Assembly: GCF_001570925.1 (NCBI RefSeq)
Contig: NZ_BCSP01000011.1
Coordinates: forward strand, 1 to 41,675
Direction: 5' to 3'
From: [Zimmermannella] bifida NBRC 103089
GTDB lineage: Bacteria > Actinomycetota > Actinomycetes > Actinomycetales > Microbacteriaceae
DNA: 41,675 nucleotides
A program made the translations under genes and the position numbers. The notes under the pieces are model-generated. The model had not been told where the DNA came from, did no database searches, and worked only from the letters and a program-made list of their open reading frames with translations. Positions 32,759-40,999 of the stretch are shown piece by piece (the stretch's first letter is position 1; each line of letters starts with the position of its first letter).

Positions 32759-35752
32759 ATGCGCCCAAGAGTTACTGCAATTGTCGTTGGGCAGAACGCT
32801 GCAACGGCCCTCACTCGAACGCTACCCGCGCTCGAGGCGCAAACGTGCGCCCCGAACCGCACGGTCATGGTGGACCTGGGTTCCCGCGACCGCACCGAGG
32901 TACTGATGCGGAATGCGGGGCCGGATAAATATCTGCGCCTGGACGACTCGACAACGTTCCCCAGTGCGATCCAAGCCGCCGTTGACTACTGCAACGAAGC
33001 CGACGCCGAAGAACGCGAACGCCGTAAGCAGCTGGGAGTCGATCCCGAACTCAGCAACGACTGGTACTGGATCCTTGGCGCCGACAATGCCCCCGAGCCC
33101 GACGCGCTTGACGCGCTGCTCGACACCGCCGAACGCAACCCATCGCTCGAGGTCACCGGACCAAAAATCGTCCACAGCGACGACCCGGCACGCATCGTTG
33201 AATACGGCGAATCGCTAACGCACTCGGGCATCGCTGTGCGGTTGCACCAGGATGCGATCGATCAGGGCCAGTTTGAGCACCTCTCCGACGTCCTTGCGGT
33301 CGCCGCGGGCGGCATGCTCGTGCGCCGCGACACTTGGGATCGACTCAACGGCTTCGACGAAGGACTCGACGCTGTCGACGACGGTCTCGACTTCTGTGTC
33401 CGCACCTGGCTCAGTGGCGGTCGCGTACTACTCACTCCGCGCGCACGCGTCGAAGCTAGCGACACAGATGCGATGGGGACCACGCACTTTGGCCGTCGCA
33501 CACGCCCGCTGCAGAAGTACCGCATCCGTCGCCAAGCCCAATTGCACCGACAACTCTCATGGTCGTCGCTACCGGAATTCATTCTGCGCTGGCTCTTCCT
33601 GCTGCCGCAGACCCTGCTGCGCTCGATCATGCACCTGCTGCGCAAGACCCCGGGGCGCATTATTCCGGACTGGCGCGCGGCACTGAGGGTCTGGTTCTTC
33701 CGCACCGGCGTACTGCAGTCACGCAAACAGTTCGCGGCGACGAAACAGCACTCCACGCAGAGCCTTTCGAAACTCTTTGTGTCACCGGGCGAGTGGCGCA
33801 AACTCCAAGCGAACAAGCGTGACGAATACCGCGCCGCCACACAACAGCATCGAGATCGCTACAACTTCATTACCGGCGGTGGCGGTTGGATCGCGCTGTT
33901 CGGATGCGTGCTCTCGCTCGTGCTGCTCTTCCCACTCGTGCACTCCGCCACCATTACCGGCGGCGCACTACTACCGCTCTCGGGCAACATCGCCGAGCTC
34001 TGGGGCAACACCGGATACGGCTTGCGCGACACTGGCGGTGGCGTCGGCGTGGCCGACCCGTTCAACTACCTGCTCGCGTTCCTCGGTACCACCACGTTCT
34101 GGGAACCGAGCCAGAGCATCCACATGCTCTGGCTGATCGCGATTCCCGCATCCGGCATCGGTGCCTGGTTCCTCGCCGCGCGACTGACCGAACGCCCCTG
34201 GCCGCGCGCCATCGTTGCGCTGACATGGATGATGTCGCCGACGCTCTTCAGCGCGCTCATGGAAGGCCGCCTCAGCGGCGTCATCGTGCACCTGGTGCTG
34301 CCCTGGCTGCTATTCACCGGAATCGGTGCCGCAAGCTCCTGGGCCGCTGCCGCCTGCTGCTCGCTGCTCGCACTCATCGTCGCGGCCTGCTCGCCAATGC
34401 TGCTGCCACTGCTGGTGGTGCTCTGGCTTATCGCACTTCCGCTTGCCGGTCGCGGCTGGGTTCGCATCTTCTTCGCTAGCGTCCCAACGCTGGTCATGTT
34501 CATGCCATTGGGCATCACCCACCTCAACCGTGGCCGTCCGTTCGCGGTCTTCGCCGACCCGGGCCTGCCAGTCATTGCCGAGCCCACGCGCGGTTGGGAA
34601 GTCCTGACACTCTTCCCAACGACCAGCGTTGGCGGGTGGCGTGGCGTAATCGCCAACATCAGCGACAATCCGGTGATTTGGTGGATGCTCGTGCTGCTGC
34701 TGATCCCGCTTGTTGCGTTGGCCATCTCGGGGCTCTTTACCCGCACCTGGCGTGTCGCGCTCGCGGGTATTGCACTTGCTTGCGGTGGCTTCGTCGTCGC
34801 GGGCATCGCCGGCGGTTTCTCGTACGCGTTCCACGCGGGCGAGCGGGTGCCGCTGTGGATCGGCAGCGCGCAGTCCGTTGCGCTGCTCGGCCTACTCATT
34901 GCGGCCGCCGCCGGCATGGTCGCGCTGCGCTTGGGCGGCACCATCGTGGGCGTCATCGGAGCGCTCGCGATCGTCGCCCTCGCGCTACCAATCGCGCCGG
35001 CGCAACTGAACGGCAACTCGCAAGTCGCCGCATCCACCGGACGCACCCTGCCCGCACTCGTTGAAGCACAGGGTGCCGCCGCCAACCAACTCGGCACGCT
35101 CGTCATCACGCCGCTCGGCAGCGATCGCATTAACGTGCACCTTGAGCGTGGCGCGGGCCAAACGATGAACGAATTCTCGACGCTCTCGACCACGAACACC
35201 GAGCTCACCGAAACGGACCGCGCCCTGGCCGAAACGGCCCTGCAGTTCCTTTCGGACGGCGCCGCGAACCCGACTGCGGAACTCCACGACCTCGGTATTG
35301 GGTTCGTGCTCGTCGAGCCCGCACCGACTGCCGGTGCCGTGCTCGAACAGCGACTGGTCACCGCGATGTCGACCAACGAGGCGCTCTCGACTGCCGGTGA
35401 GGTCGACAAGATCGGCACACTCTTCCAGGTGAAGAACGCCGCTGAGCGCCCAACCGACCCGGCACTGGCCGGAGCCCTCGACACTGACAACCTGAAACAC
35501 GGCATCGGTCGTGCCCTGCTCATCGTGCAGGGCCTCGTGATGTGTTTCGTGATTCTGCTCGCACTGCCCACCGGCGGTATCGAAGCGCGCGCTCGCGGTA
35601 TCCGCCAGCGTCGCGGACGCAAGCGCTGGTTCGATCTGGACCGCGGCACCACGCGCACCGAACTCGCGTTCGACTCGCCAGCCGACCTGTACCAAGACCA
35701 GCCAACCGGCGAGCACATCGACATGCCCGGAGGCGATCGTGACGACGTTTGA
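32759..35752 (+). CDS. large GT2 glycosyltransferase with multi-pass membrane domain
   Basis: This 997-residue protein has an N-terminal GT2 domain (about 1-270): the first strand VTAIVVGQNA, a metal-site region LGADNAPEP near 104-112 and DDGLDFCVRTWL near 205-216. Residues about 380-775 contain some ten to twelve hydrophobic segments, an extracytoplasmic domain follows (about 790-905), and a last membrane segment near 915-935 leads to a basic cytoplasmic tail. The layout suggests a processive or export-coupled transferase. It sits directly after whiB in the conserved actinobacterial block and overlaps the DUF5719 gene by 14 bases, so both are made together. The product glycan is unknown. Confidence 0.88.
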   Translation: MRPRVTAIVVGQNAATALTRTLPALEAQTCAPNRTVMVDLGSRDRTEVLMRNAGPDKYLRLDDSTTFPSAIQAAVDYCNEADAEERERRKQLGVDPELSNDWYWILGADNAPEPDALDALLDTAERNPSLEVTGPKIVHSDDPARIVEYGESLTHSGIAVRLHQDAIDQGQFEHLSDVLAVAAGGMLVRRDTWDRLNGFDEGLDAVDDGLDFCVRTWLSGGRVLLTPRARVEASDTDAMGTTHFGRRTRPLQKYRIRRQAQLHRQLSWSSLPEFILRWLFLLPQTLLRSIMHLLRKTPGRIIPDWRAALRVWFFRTGVLQSRKQFAATKQHSTQSLSKLFVSPGEWRKLQANKRDEYRAATQQHRDRYNFITGGGGWIALFGCVLSLVLLFPLVHSATITGGALLPLSGNIAELWGNTGYGLRDTGGGVGVADPFNYLLAFLGTTTFWEPSQSIHMLWLIAIPASGIGAWFLAARLTERPWPRAIVALTWMMSPTLFSALMEGRLSGVIVHLVLPWLLFTGIGAASSWAAAACCSLLALIVAACSPMLLPLLVVLWLIALPLAGRGWVRIFFASVPTLVMFMPLGITHLNRGRPFAVFADPGLPVIAEPTRGWEVLTLFPTTSVGGWRGVIANISDNPVIWWMLVLLLIPLVALAISGLFTRTWRVALAGIALACGGFVVAGIAGGFSYAFHAGERVPLWIGSAQSVALLGLLIAAAAGMVALRLGGTIVGVIGALAIVALALPIAPAQLNGNSQVAASTGRTLPALVEAQGAAANQLGTLVITPLGSDRINVHLERGAGQTMNEFSTLSTTNTELTETDRALAETALQFLSDGAANPTAELHDLGIGFVLVEPAPTAGAVLEQRLVTAMSTNEALSTAGEVDKIGTLFQVKNAAERPTDPALAGALDTDNLKHGIGRALLIVQGLVMCFVILLALPTGGIEARARGIRQRRGRKRWFDLDRGTTRTELAFDSPADLYQDQPTGEHIDMPGGDRDDV

Positions 35753-37724
35753 TCCTGAACAGACCCCGACGCTCACCGCGTTCGGCATCGACCCCGAACT
35801 GGTTGCGGCACCGCAGCCGGCAGGAGCGGGCCCGCTGAACTTGCAGGCGCCGGTAACCGTGCCGGTATTCCGTGCGGATGCAGGTGCGGATGGGGATGCG
35901 GATGCTGCTGACTCGGTTGCAGGTGCCGTGGCCGACGCTGCGACGGTTACTGCCGCAGACGCCGAAACTGGTGATGTCGCAGCGACTGATAATGAATCGA
36001 ATGTCGATGAGGGCGAATCCGCCGACGAACCGGCAGGTGCTGCCGAAGCAGGCGACCCCGAAGCAAGCGAAACCGAGGCACCGGCGGAGGAACCGCATCC
36101 GGTAACCGCCGAAGCCACCACGCTCGCCGCACCGGCCGCGCTTGCCGTGACCCCCGGCGAACCCGAACCGGAACCCGCCGGTGACGAGTCGCCGGTGCAC
36201 CTCGACGAGCGCGCACCGTCGGCCACGGCGTCTGCCGCCAACGCTGCCGAATCGGCAACCGCCGCCGAACTGCCGCGCGGAATGGGCCGCAAGCGCACCC
36301 GTACGAAGCTGCCAAAGGCACCGAAGCCACGCACCCGTCGTGTGCCCAAGAGCCGCGTCGCCGAAGCTCGCAGCGCGCGCAACAAGGCCGCGTTCGCACG
36401 AACCGTTGGCATTATCGGCGCCGCCGGAATCGTCGCCTCGAGCGTGTGGGTACTCGGCTGGATGCCGCTGCCCGAACAACACGCGCAGGCACCCGTCGCC
36501 ACGATCACCCCGAAACCGGGCGAGCAGGTGCGCGTTTGCCCCGGCCCGCTGCAGCAATTGGGCTTGACCTCGAAGGCGGATGCGATCAGCTCGGTTGGCA
36601 GTGCCAAGATCCACGAAGCGGCCGAGGCGCCGGGCGCGCCAAAGATCACCGAACTCGGTGACGAAGGGCCCGTCGCCTACTCGGTTCCCGGCATGAACGG
36701 CGACACGCACAGCCAGCTCGGCGTCTCGCAGAGCGTCGAAGCCACGGGCAAGAAGTCGAGTGGATTCTCGGTCACCAGCTGCAGCCAGCCGGTGCCATCG
36801 CAGTGGCTACTCGCCGGCAACACGGTCGCCGGACACAACTCGGTGCTTGACGTCATCAACCCGGGCGACGTGCCGGCACGCGTGAACTTTGCGCTGTACA
36901 CCGACAAGGGCCCCGTGCGCCCGACGATCCCCGAAGCAGTCCTGCAGCCGGGCGAGCGCAAGCAGGTGAGCCTTGCCGGTGTCGCGGCGGATGCGGGGGC
37001 GATTGCGGTGCGCGTCGAAGCCACCGGTACGCCCGTGGTCGCGTACGTGCACCAGACGGCCATCGAATCGCTGCACCCCAAGGGGTCAGACATTGCCAGC
37101 GCCACGGCGCTGCCAGCAACGCGTCAGGTTATTGCCGGGATGCACGTATTTGCTCGTCCGGTACAGGACGATGATGCGCCCACGACGCTCGGTACGGTCG
37201 TGCGCATGATGAACCCGGGTGACACCGACCTCAATGCCACGATCACCTTCATCAGCGCCAGCGGCGAGCGCACGACGCACGAAGTGCCGCTGACCGCGGG
37301 ACGCGTGGTCGACATGCCGATCACGACACTGCCCGAGGGCGAGTACACCATCGTGGTCGACGCCGATGCCCCAATTCTCGCGAGTGGTCGCATGGCACCG
37401 CTCGACGGCGGCGAATTTGCGTGGATCGCATCCTCGCCAGAGATCAATGGCAAGACCATGGTCTCGATTGCCGAAGGGCCGAACCCGAAGCTTGCCCTGG
37501 CGAACCCGTCTGACGCCGATCGCACGCTCAAAGTCAACGGTAAGGACGTGCGCGTACGCGCCGGAACCACCGTGTACATGGATGAGCCAAGTGGTGCTGA
37601 TGTGACGCTCGACAATGCCGAGGGGATCTACGCGGCCGTCTACTACTCGGGATCGGGCGCGATCTCGGGCATGCCAGTGCTCTCGGGTAACCCCGACGCC
37701 ACGCCGATTCAGGTGGTTCGCTAG
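35739..37724 (+). CDS. DUF5719 family membrane-anchored protein
   Basis: This 661-residue protein has an unusual N-terminus: about 170 residues dominated by Ala, Asp, Glu and Thr, then a strongly basic stretch (about 187-220), then one membrane segment (about 223-245). The rest (about 250-661) is extracytoplasmic, beta-rich and starts with a CPGPLQQLG-like motif (about 265-273), as in DUF5719 proteins. The start is a GTG at 35739 with GGAGG five bases upstream, inside the end of the large GT2 gene. Conserved pairing with that gene implies joint work in envelope assembly. I know of no enzymatic role. Confidence 0.83.
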   Translation: MTTFDPEQTPTLTAFGIDPELVAAPQPAGAGPLNLQAPVTVPVFRADAGADGDADAADSVAGAVADAATVTAADAETGDVAATDNESNVDEGESADEPAGAAEAGDPEASETEAPAEEPHPVTAEATTLAAPAALAVTPGEPEPEPAGDESPVHLDERAPSATASAANAAESATAAELPRGMGRKRTRTKLPKAPKPRTRRVPKSRVAEARSARNKAAFARTVGIIGAAGIVASSVWVLGWMPLPEQHAQAPVATITPKPGEQVRVCPGPLQQLGLTSKADAISSVGSAKIHEAAEAPGAPKITELGDEGPVAYSVPGMNGDTHSQLGVSQSVEATGKKSSGFSVTSCSQPVPSQWLLAGNTVAGHNSVLDVINPGDVPARVNFALYTDKGPVRPTIPEAVLQPGERKQVSLAGVAADAGAIAVRVEATGTPVVAYVHQTAIESLHPKGSDIASATALPATRQVIAGMHVFARPVQDDDAPTTLGTVVRMMNPGDTDLNATITFISASGERTTHEVPLTAGRVVDMPITTLPEGEYTIVVDADAPILASGRMAPLDGGEFAWIASSPEINGKTMVSIAEGPNPKLALANPSDADRTLKVNGKDVRVRAGTTVYMDEPSGADVTLDNAEGIYAAVYYSGSGAISGMPVLSGNPDATPIQVVR

Positions 37725-37801
37725 CTCGGTTACAGCGGTCAGTTCGGTGCTGCTGGCGCAAGGAATGCTGCGATGAGATACTCCTGCGAGGACCGCAGGG
37801 T

Positions 37802-38269
37802 TTAGTGACGCGGGCCGAGTAGATCGTCGTTGATGATCCCGTCGAGTCCACCGTCGAGCAGCTGCCCGACCGCAGCGATTACCGTGCGCTCGACGTACTC
37901 GCGATACTGCGGCTGTAGCTCGGGATTCGACAGCGGCATGCGGGCGAGGCGTTCAATAGGCACTCGGTACAACACGACTTCGTGCGGGGGATTGCACCGC
38001 CAGCGCTGCATGCCATCAGCAGGCATGCCACGGTGATCACGTTCATCCACCGGCATCGGCGAAATCAGTACGCGCACATCGCGCATCTGCTCGGGCGCCA
38101 TACCTCGCAAGAAGCCCAGCGTTTCACCAACGACCTGGTTAAAACGGGGGATGCGGCCGGTCGGCTGTGGCAGGAACGGTCCCGTCGGGCTTGAACGCAG
38201 GCTGCGGCCGTGGCGGCTGTGCGAGCCGCGCGAACGGCGCGAACCGTGAGCAGGAATCGGGGAACGCAT
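37802..38269 (-). CDS. DUF1025-type metallopeptidase family protein
   Basis: This 155-residue protein starts with a basic Arg/Ser/His-rich segment, then GPFLPQPTGRIPRF and, near the C-terminal half, VVLYRVPIERLAR, the family hallmark also seen in the mycobacterial protein beside DUF3499. No clean HExxH zinc motif is visible, so peptidase activity is uncertain and the name reflects the family label. It is divergent from the DUF3499 gene with an 80-bp shared promoter region and convergent with DUF5719. The ATG at 38269 lies six bases after a -10 box on the minus strand, suggesting a leaderless transcript. Confidence 0.8.
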   Translation of the reverse strand: MRSPIPAHGSRRSRGSHSRHGRSLRSSPTGPFLPQPTGRIPRFNQVVGETLGFLRGMAPEQMRDVRVLISPMPVDERDHRGMPADGMQRWRCNPPHEVVLYRVPIERLARMPLSNPELQPQYREYVERTVIAAVGQLLDGGLDGIINDDLLGPRH

Positions 38270-38281
38270 GCTGCCAGCCTA
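38270..38281 (-). promoter_or_regulatory. -10 box TAGGCT, leaderless start of the DUF1025 gene
   Basis: On the minus strand TAGGCT (complement of 38276-38281) is six bases before the ATG at 38269. No Shine-Dalgarno is present. Confidence 0.5.
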
Positions 38282-38337
38282 CGTGGTGTGCCGCATCCTC
38301 GAAATTCGCCGAGTGTCGGGACAATTGCGGGTGCGAC

Positions 38338-38349
38338 TACAGTGGCCGT
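38338..38349 (+). promoter_or_regulatory. -10 box TACAGT, leaderless start of the DUF3499 gene
   Basis: TACAGT at 38338-38343 is six bases before the ATG at 38350. Together with the minus-strand box at 38276-38281 it forms a compact divergent pair of leaderless promoters. Confidence 0.5.
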
Positions 38350-38571
38350 ATGCGTTCACGGACCTGCGCCCGAGTGTCGTGCTCACGAAAAGCACAGTTC
38401 ACACTCACGTTTGACTACACCGACAAGATGGTTGCCATCGGTCCACTGTCGTTTCGTTCCGACCCGCACAGCTACGATCTGTGCCCGATTCATGCCGAGC
38501 GCACGACACCACCCGAGGGCTGGACGATGATGCGTCCTGCGAGCCTCGGTACGCAGCCACCCCGCCCGTAA
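38350..38571 (+). CDS. DUF3499 family small protein
   Basis: This 73-residue cytoplasmic protein is found throughout actinomycetes between the DUF1025 gene and manB, as here. The sequence shows a C6-x4-C11 pair at the N-terminus, SDPHSYDLCPIHAER with C45-x2-H48, and GWTMMR. The Cys/His arrangement could bind zinc, which is inference. The family start is at this ATG; an in-frame ORF extends upstream into non-homologous sequence and I ignore that part. Function is unknown. The conserved location suggests a link with mannose metabolism or cell-envelope growth. Confidence 0.85.
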   Translation: MRSRTCARVSCSRKAQFTLTFDYTDKMVAIGPLSFRSDPHSYDLCPIHAERTTPPEGWTMMRPASLGTQPPRP

Positions 38572-38720
38572 CGCCCCTGCGCGTCGAGCGCCCGATTCGG
38601 CGGGGCCGTCAGTTGCTTGTTTCGCAAGTTCGTGCGACTTCCACTGCGGGTATCGAGCACACGATTCTCGGCGCCAGAAGTATCCGCCTCAAGTCGGAAC
38701 TCTTGCCGAAATACCCCGTG

Positions 38721-38782
38721 AATTCGGCCCCGAGCCGGGCAAAGCGAGCCGAATTTGTGCGTTAACCGGTAGGTTCGAGCGC
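38721..38782 (+). promoter_or_regulatory. manB promoter: inverted repeat and leaderless -10 box
   Basis: TAGGTT at 38770-38775 is seven bases before the manB ATG. An 8-bp perfect inverted repeat AATTCGGC/GCCGAATT (38721-38728 and 38748-38755) lies upstream with its right arm over the expected -35 position, which could be an operator. The rest of the 211-bp gap after DUF3499 shows nothing else. Confidence 0.5.
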
Positions 38783-40216
38783 ATGCAGCAAGCAATCCCA
38801 GCTACTCCAGAAGCCGAGCGCGGTGACCTTCAGGCCATCGTCAAGAACTACGACATTCGTGGTCTTGTCGGCGACACCATCACCGTGCCTGCCGTCCGCG
38901 CGCTCGGTGCGGCGACGGTTGACCAGCTCGACCTCGCCGGTAACGAACTGGTTATCGGCCACGACATGCGCGATTCGAGCCCGGGCTTTGCCGAGGCATT
39001 CGCTGAAGGCGCCCTTGTTCGCGGCGCCAACCCGCAGCTGATCGGCCTGTGCTCGACCGACATGAGCTACTTCGCCTCGGGCGTGCGCAACGCTGCCGCG
39101 GCCATGTTCACCGCCTCACACAACCCCGCCAGCTACAACGGCATCAAGATCTCGGCACCTGGCGCAAAGGGCATCTCGCTCGACACCGGCCTCGCTGCCA
39201 TCCGCGACCGTGCCCTCACGTACCTTGCCGACGGCATCCCTGCCGTCGCCGAACCGGGCTTGCAGGCGCGCCTTGACGTGCTCGGCGAATACGCCGCCTA
39301 CCTTCGTGAACTCGTCGACCTGCGCGGCATTCGCCCGCTCAAGGTCGTCGTCGACGCCGGCAACGGTATGGGCGGCCTCACCGTACCTGCTGTGCTCGGC
39401 ACCGCCGCGGGCCTGGCTGCACTGCCGCTCGAAATCATCCCGATGTACTTCGAGCTCGACGGCACCTTCCCGAACCACGAGGCGAACCCGCTCGATCCGA
39501 AGAACCTCGTTGATCTGCAGGCGCGCGTGCTCGCCGAGGGCGCCGACATCGGTCTTGCCTTCGACGGCGACGCCGACCGCTGCTTCGTGGTGGATGAACA
39601 GGGCCAGCCGGTTTCGCCATCGGCCGTTTCGACCATGGTTGCGATCCGCGAAATCGCCCGTGCACGTGCCGCCGGTGACGCCGAAGTGCACATCATTCAC
39701 AACCTGCTGACCTCGCGCCACTTCGCCGAGACCGTGCGCTCGCTGGACGCAGAACCGGTACGCACCCGCGTTGGCCACTCGCTCATCAAGGCCGAGATGG
39801 CCCGCACCAACGCCATTTTCGGTGGCGAACACTCAGCGCACTACTACTTCCGTGACTTCTGGGGTGCCGACAACGGCATGCTTGCCGCGATGCACGTGCT
39901 CGCGCAGCTTGGCGCCACCGACCTGCCCATCTCGGAACTTGCCGCACAGCACACGCCGTACTTCGCATCCGGTGAAATCAACTCGACCGTTGCCGATATT
40001 CCGGCCGCGTACGAGCGCCTCTACACCGCGTTTAGCAGCGAGACCGACGTTGACGAGCTCGACGGACTGACGTTCACGCACGGTGGCCGCGACTGGTGGT
40101 GGGCGAACATCCGCCCATCGAACACCGAGCCGCTGCTGCGTCTGAATGTCGAAGCCGCCACGCCAGAGCTCATGGCGAGCGTTCGCGACCGGGCGCTGGA
40201 GATTATCCGCGCCTAG
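38783..40216 (+). CDS. manB: phosphomannomutase/phosphoglucomutase
   Basis: This 477-residue enzyme converts mannose-6-phosphate to mannose-1-phosphate, the precursor of GDP-mannose; many homologs also act on glucose phosphates. TASHNP carries the phosphoserine S112, D261-G-D-A-D-R266 is the metal-binding loop, GEHSAHYYF (about 350-358) is the sugar-binding loop and RPSNTEPLLR (about 445-454) binds phosphate. All four domains are present at the usual length. The ATG has a -10 box at seven bases. A terminator follows 30 bases after the stop. Confidence 0.95.
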   Translation: MQQAIPATPEAERGDLQAIVKNYDIRGLVGDTITVPAVRALGAATVDQLDLAGNELVIGHDMRDSSPGFAEAFAEGALVRGANPQLIGLCSTDMSYFASGVRNAAAAMFTASHNPASYNGIKISAPGAKGISLDTGLAAIRDRALTYLADGIPAVAEPGLQARLDVLGEYAAYLRELVDLRGIRPLKVVVDAGNGMGGLTVPAVLGTAAGLAALPLEIIPMYFELDGTFPNHEANPLDPKNLVDLQARVLAEGADIGLAFDGDADRCFVVDEQGQPVSPSAVSTMVAIREIARARAAGDAEVHIIHNLLTSRHFAETVRSLDAEPVRTRVGHSLIKAEMARTNAIFGGEHSAHYYFRDFWGADNGMLAAMHVLAQLGATDLPISELAAQHTPYFASGEINSTVADIPAAYERLYTAFSSETDVDELDGLTFTHGGRDWWWANIRPSNTEPLLRLNVEAATPELMASVRDRALEIIRA

Positions 40217-40246
40217 CGCGCACCCGTCGCCTAACTGTTGCGTAAT

Positions 40247-40285
40247 TGCCCGGCATCGACATATGTGCGATGCCGGGCATTATTT
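40247..40285 (+). terminator. intrinsic terminator after manB
   Basis: A perfect 12-bp stem TGCCCGGCATCG (40247-40258) with its complement (40268-40279) and a nine-base loop is followed by TTATTT. Confidence 0.8.
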
Positions 40286-40301
40286 GCAACGGTTGGGGCG
40301 C

Positions 40302-40365
40302 GCGTGCTGCCTGGGTGAGGGCGCGTGCTGCCTGGGTAACACTGCGGTCTAGCGTGCTGCCTGGG
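40302..40365. repeat. three direct copies of a 14-bp unit at the end of the MobA-like gene
   Basis: GCGTGCTGCCTGGG occurs at 40302-40315, 40323-40336 and 40352-40365. The last copy overlaps the final codons and stop of the MobA-like gene on the minus strand; the other two are just beyond its stop. This looks like short duplication of the gene's 3' end. Confidence 0.75.
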
Positions 40366-40936
40366 CCGCCCGGTAGTCCTGCGGCGTATCAATATCGCGC
40401 AGTTCCGCATCCGGCACCGAAACCAGCACCGGTTCGACGCCGCGAAACAGCCACTTGACCGGGCCGTTGTTTGGGTCGTCTATCGCGGCAACCTGCTGGC
40501 GCAGTAAAGCTAACGGCCACGCGGTCACGAGCATCTGCATCCGGCCGGTGCCATCAACACAGCTTGCGGGCCGTGTGGTTGCGGCTTCGGCCAGGCGCTG
40601 CAGTGTTGCGGCGCTGAGGAATGGCATATCGCCGGCCAGGATGCACACCGTGCCGTCGGTAAGGTCGTCGAGCCCCGGCAGCGCCGAGCAGATACCCGCG
40701 AGGGGACCGGCATACGGCGTCGAATCGGGCAGCGTCTGCACCTCGGGCGATGTCAGCCCCTCAGACGTACCAGCGATCAGGATGCGGGCTGCCGGGTTGG
40801 TGGCGCGCACCGCGGTAATGACGTGGTCGGCCAGCGGCTTGCCCGAAAGCTCGAGGGCAGGCTTGTGGACCTTGTTCATGCGGCTCGATCGGCCGCCGGT
40901 GAGGATGATGGCGGCGTGCGGTGTTGGCGCAGTCAT
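40349..40936 (-). CDS. MobA-like nucleotidyltransferase
   Basis: This 195-residue protein of the NTP_transf_3 (MobA) fold has the N-terminal nucleotide loop LTGGRSSRMNKVHKPAL (about 12-28), where typical MobA has GGxSxRMGxDK; here Gly and Asp are replaced by Asn and His, while the Lys is kept. ILAGDMPFL (about 98-106) supplies the catalytic Asp. PVKWLF and a C-terminal DIDTPQDYRAAQ are usual for the family. It may transfer GMP to molybdopterin or act as a related cofactor/sugar nucleotidyltransferase. No other molybdenum cofactor gene is in the window. It ends in a duplicated short sequence. Confidence 0.84.
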   Translation of the reverse strand: MTAPTPHAAIILTGGRSSRMNKVHKPALELSGKPLADHVITAVRATNPAARILIAGTSEGLTSPEVQTLPDSTPYAGPLAGICSALPGLDDLTDGTVCILAGDMPFLSAATLQRLAEAATTRPASCVDGTGRMQMLVTAWPLALLRQQVAAIDDPNNGPVKWLFRGVEPVLVSVPDAELRDIDTPQDYRAAQAAR

Positions 40937-40999
40937 GTGGCTAAGCGTATCGTCGCACTGCGATTGGCACCGCGATTGGCAGCGCAGCCGGGCACTGGC

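Noticed and set aside
34066-36649. Minus-strand ORFs of more than 550 codons opposite the large GT2 and DUF5719 genes
   Set aside because: The translations are Ser/Ala/Arg-rich low-complexity without family motifs; the plus-strand genes have clear domains and ribosome-binding sites.
38167-38349. Upstream extension of the DUF3499 reading frame
   Set aside because: Family similarity begins at the ATG at 38350 and the extension overlaps the divergent DUF1025 gene.
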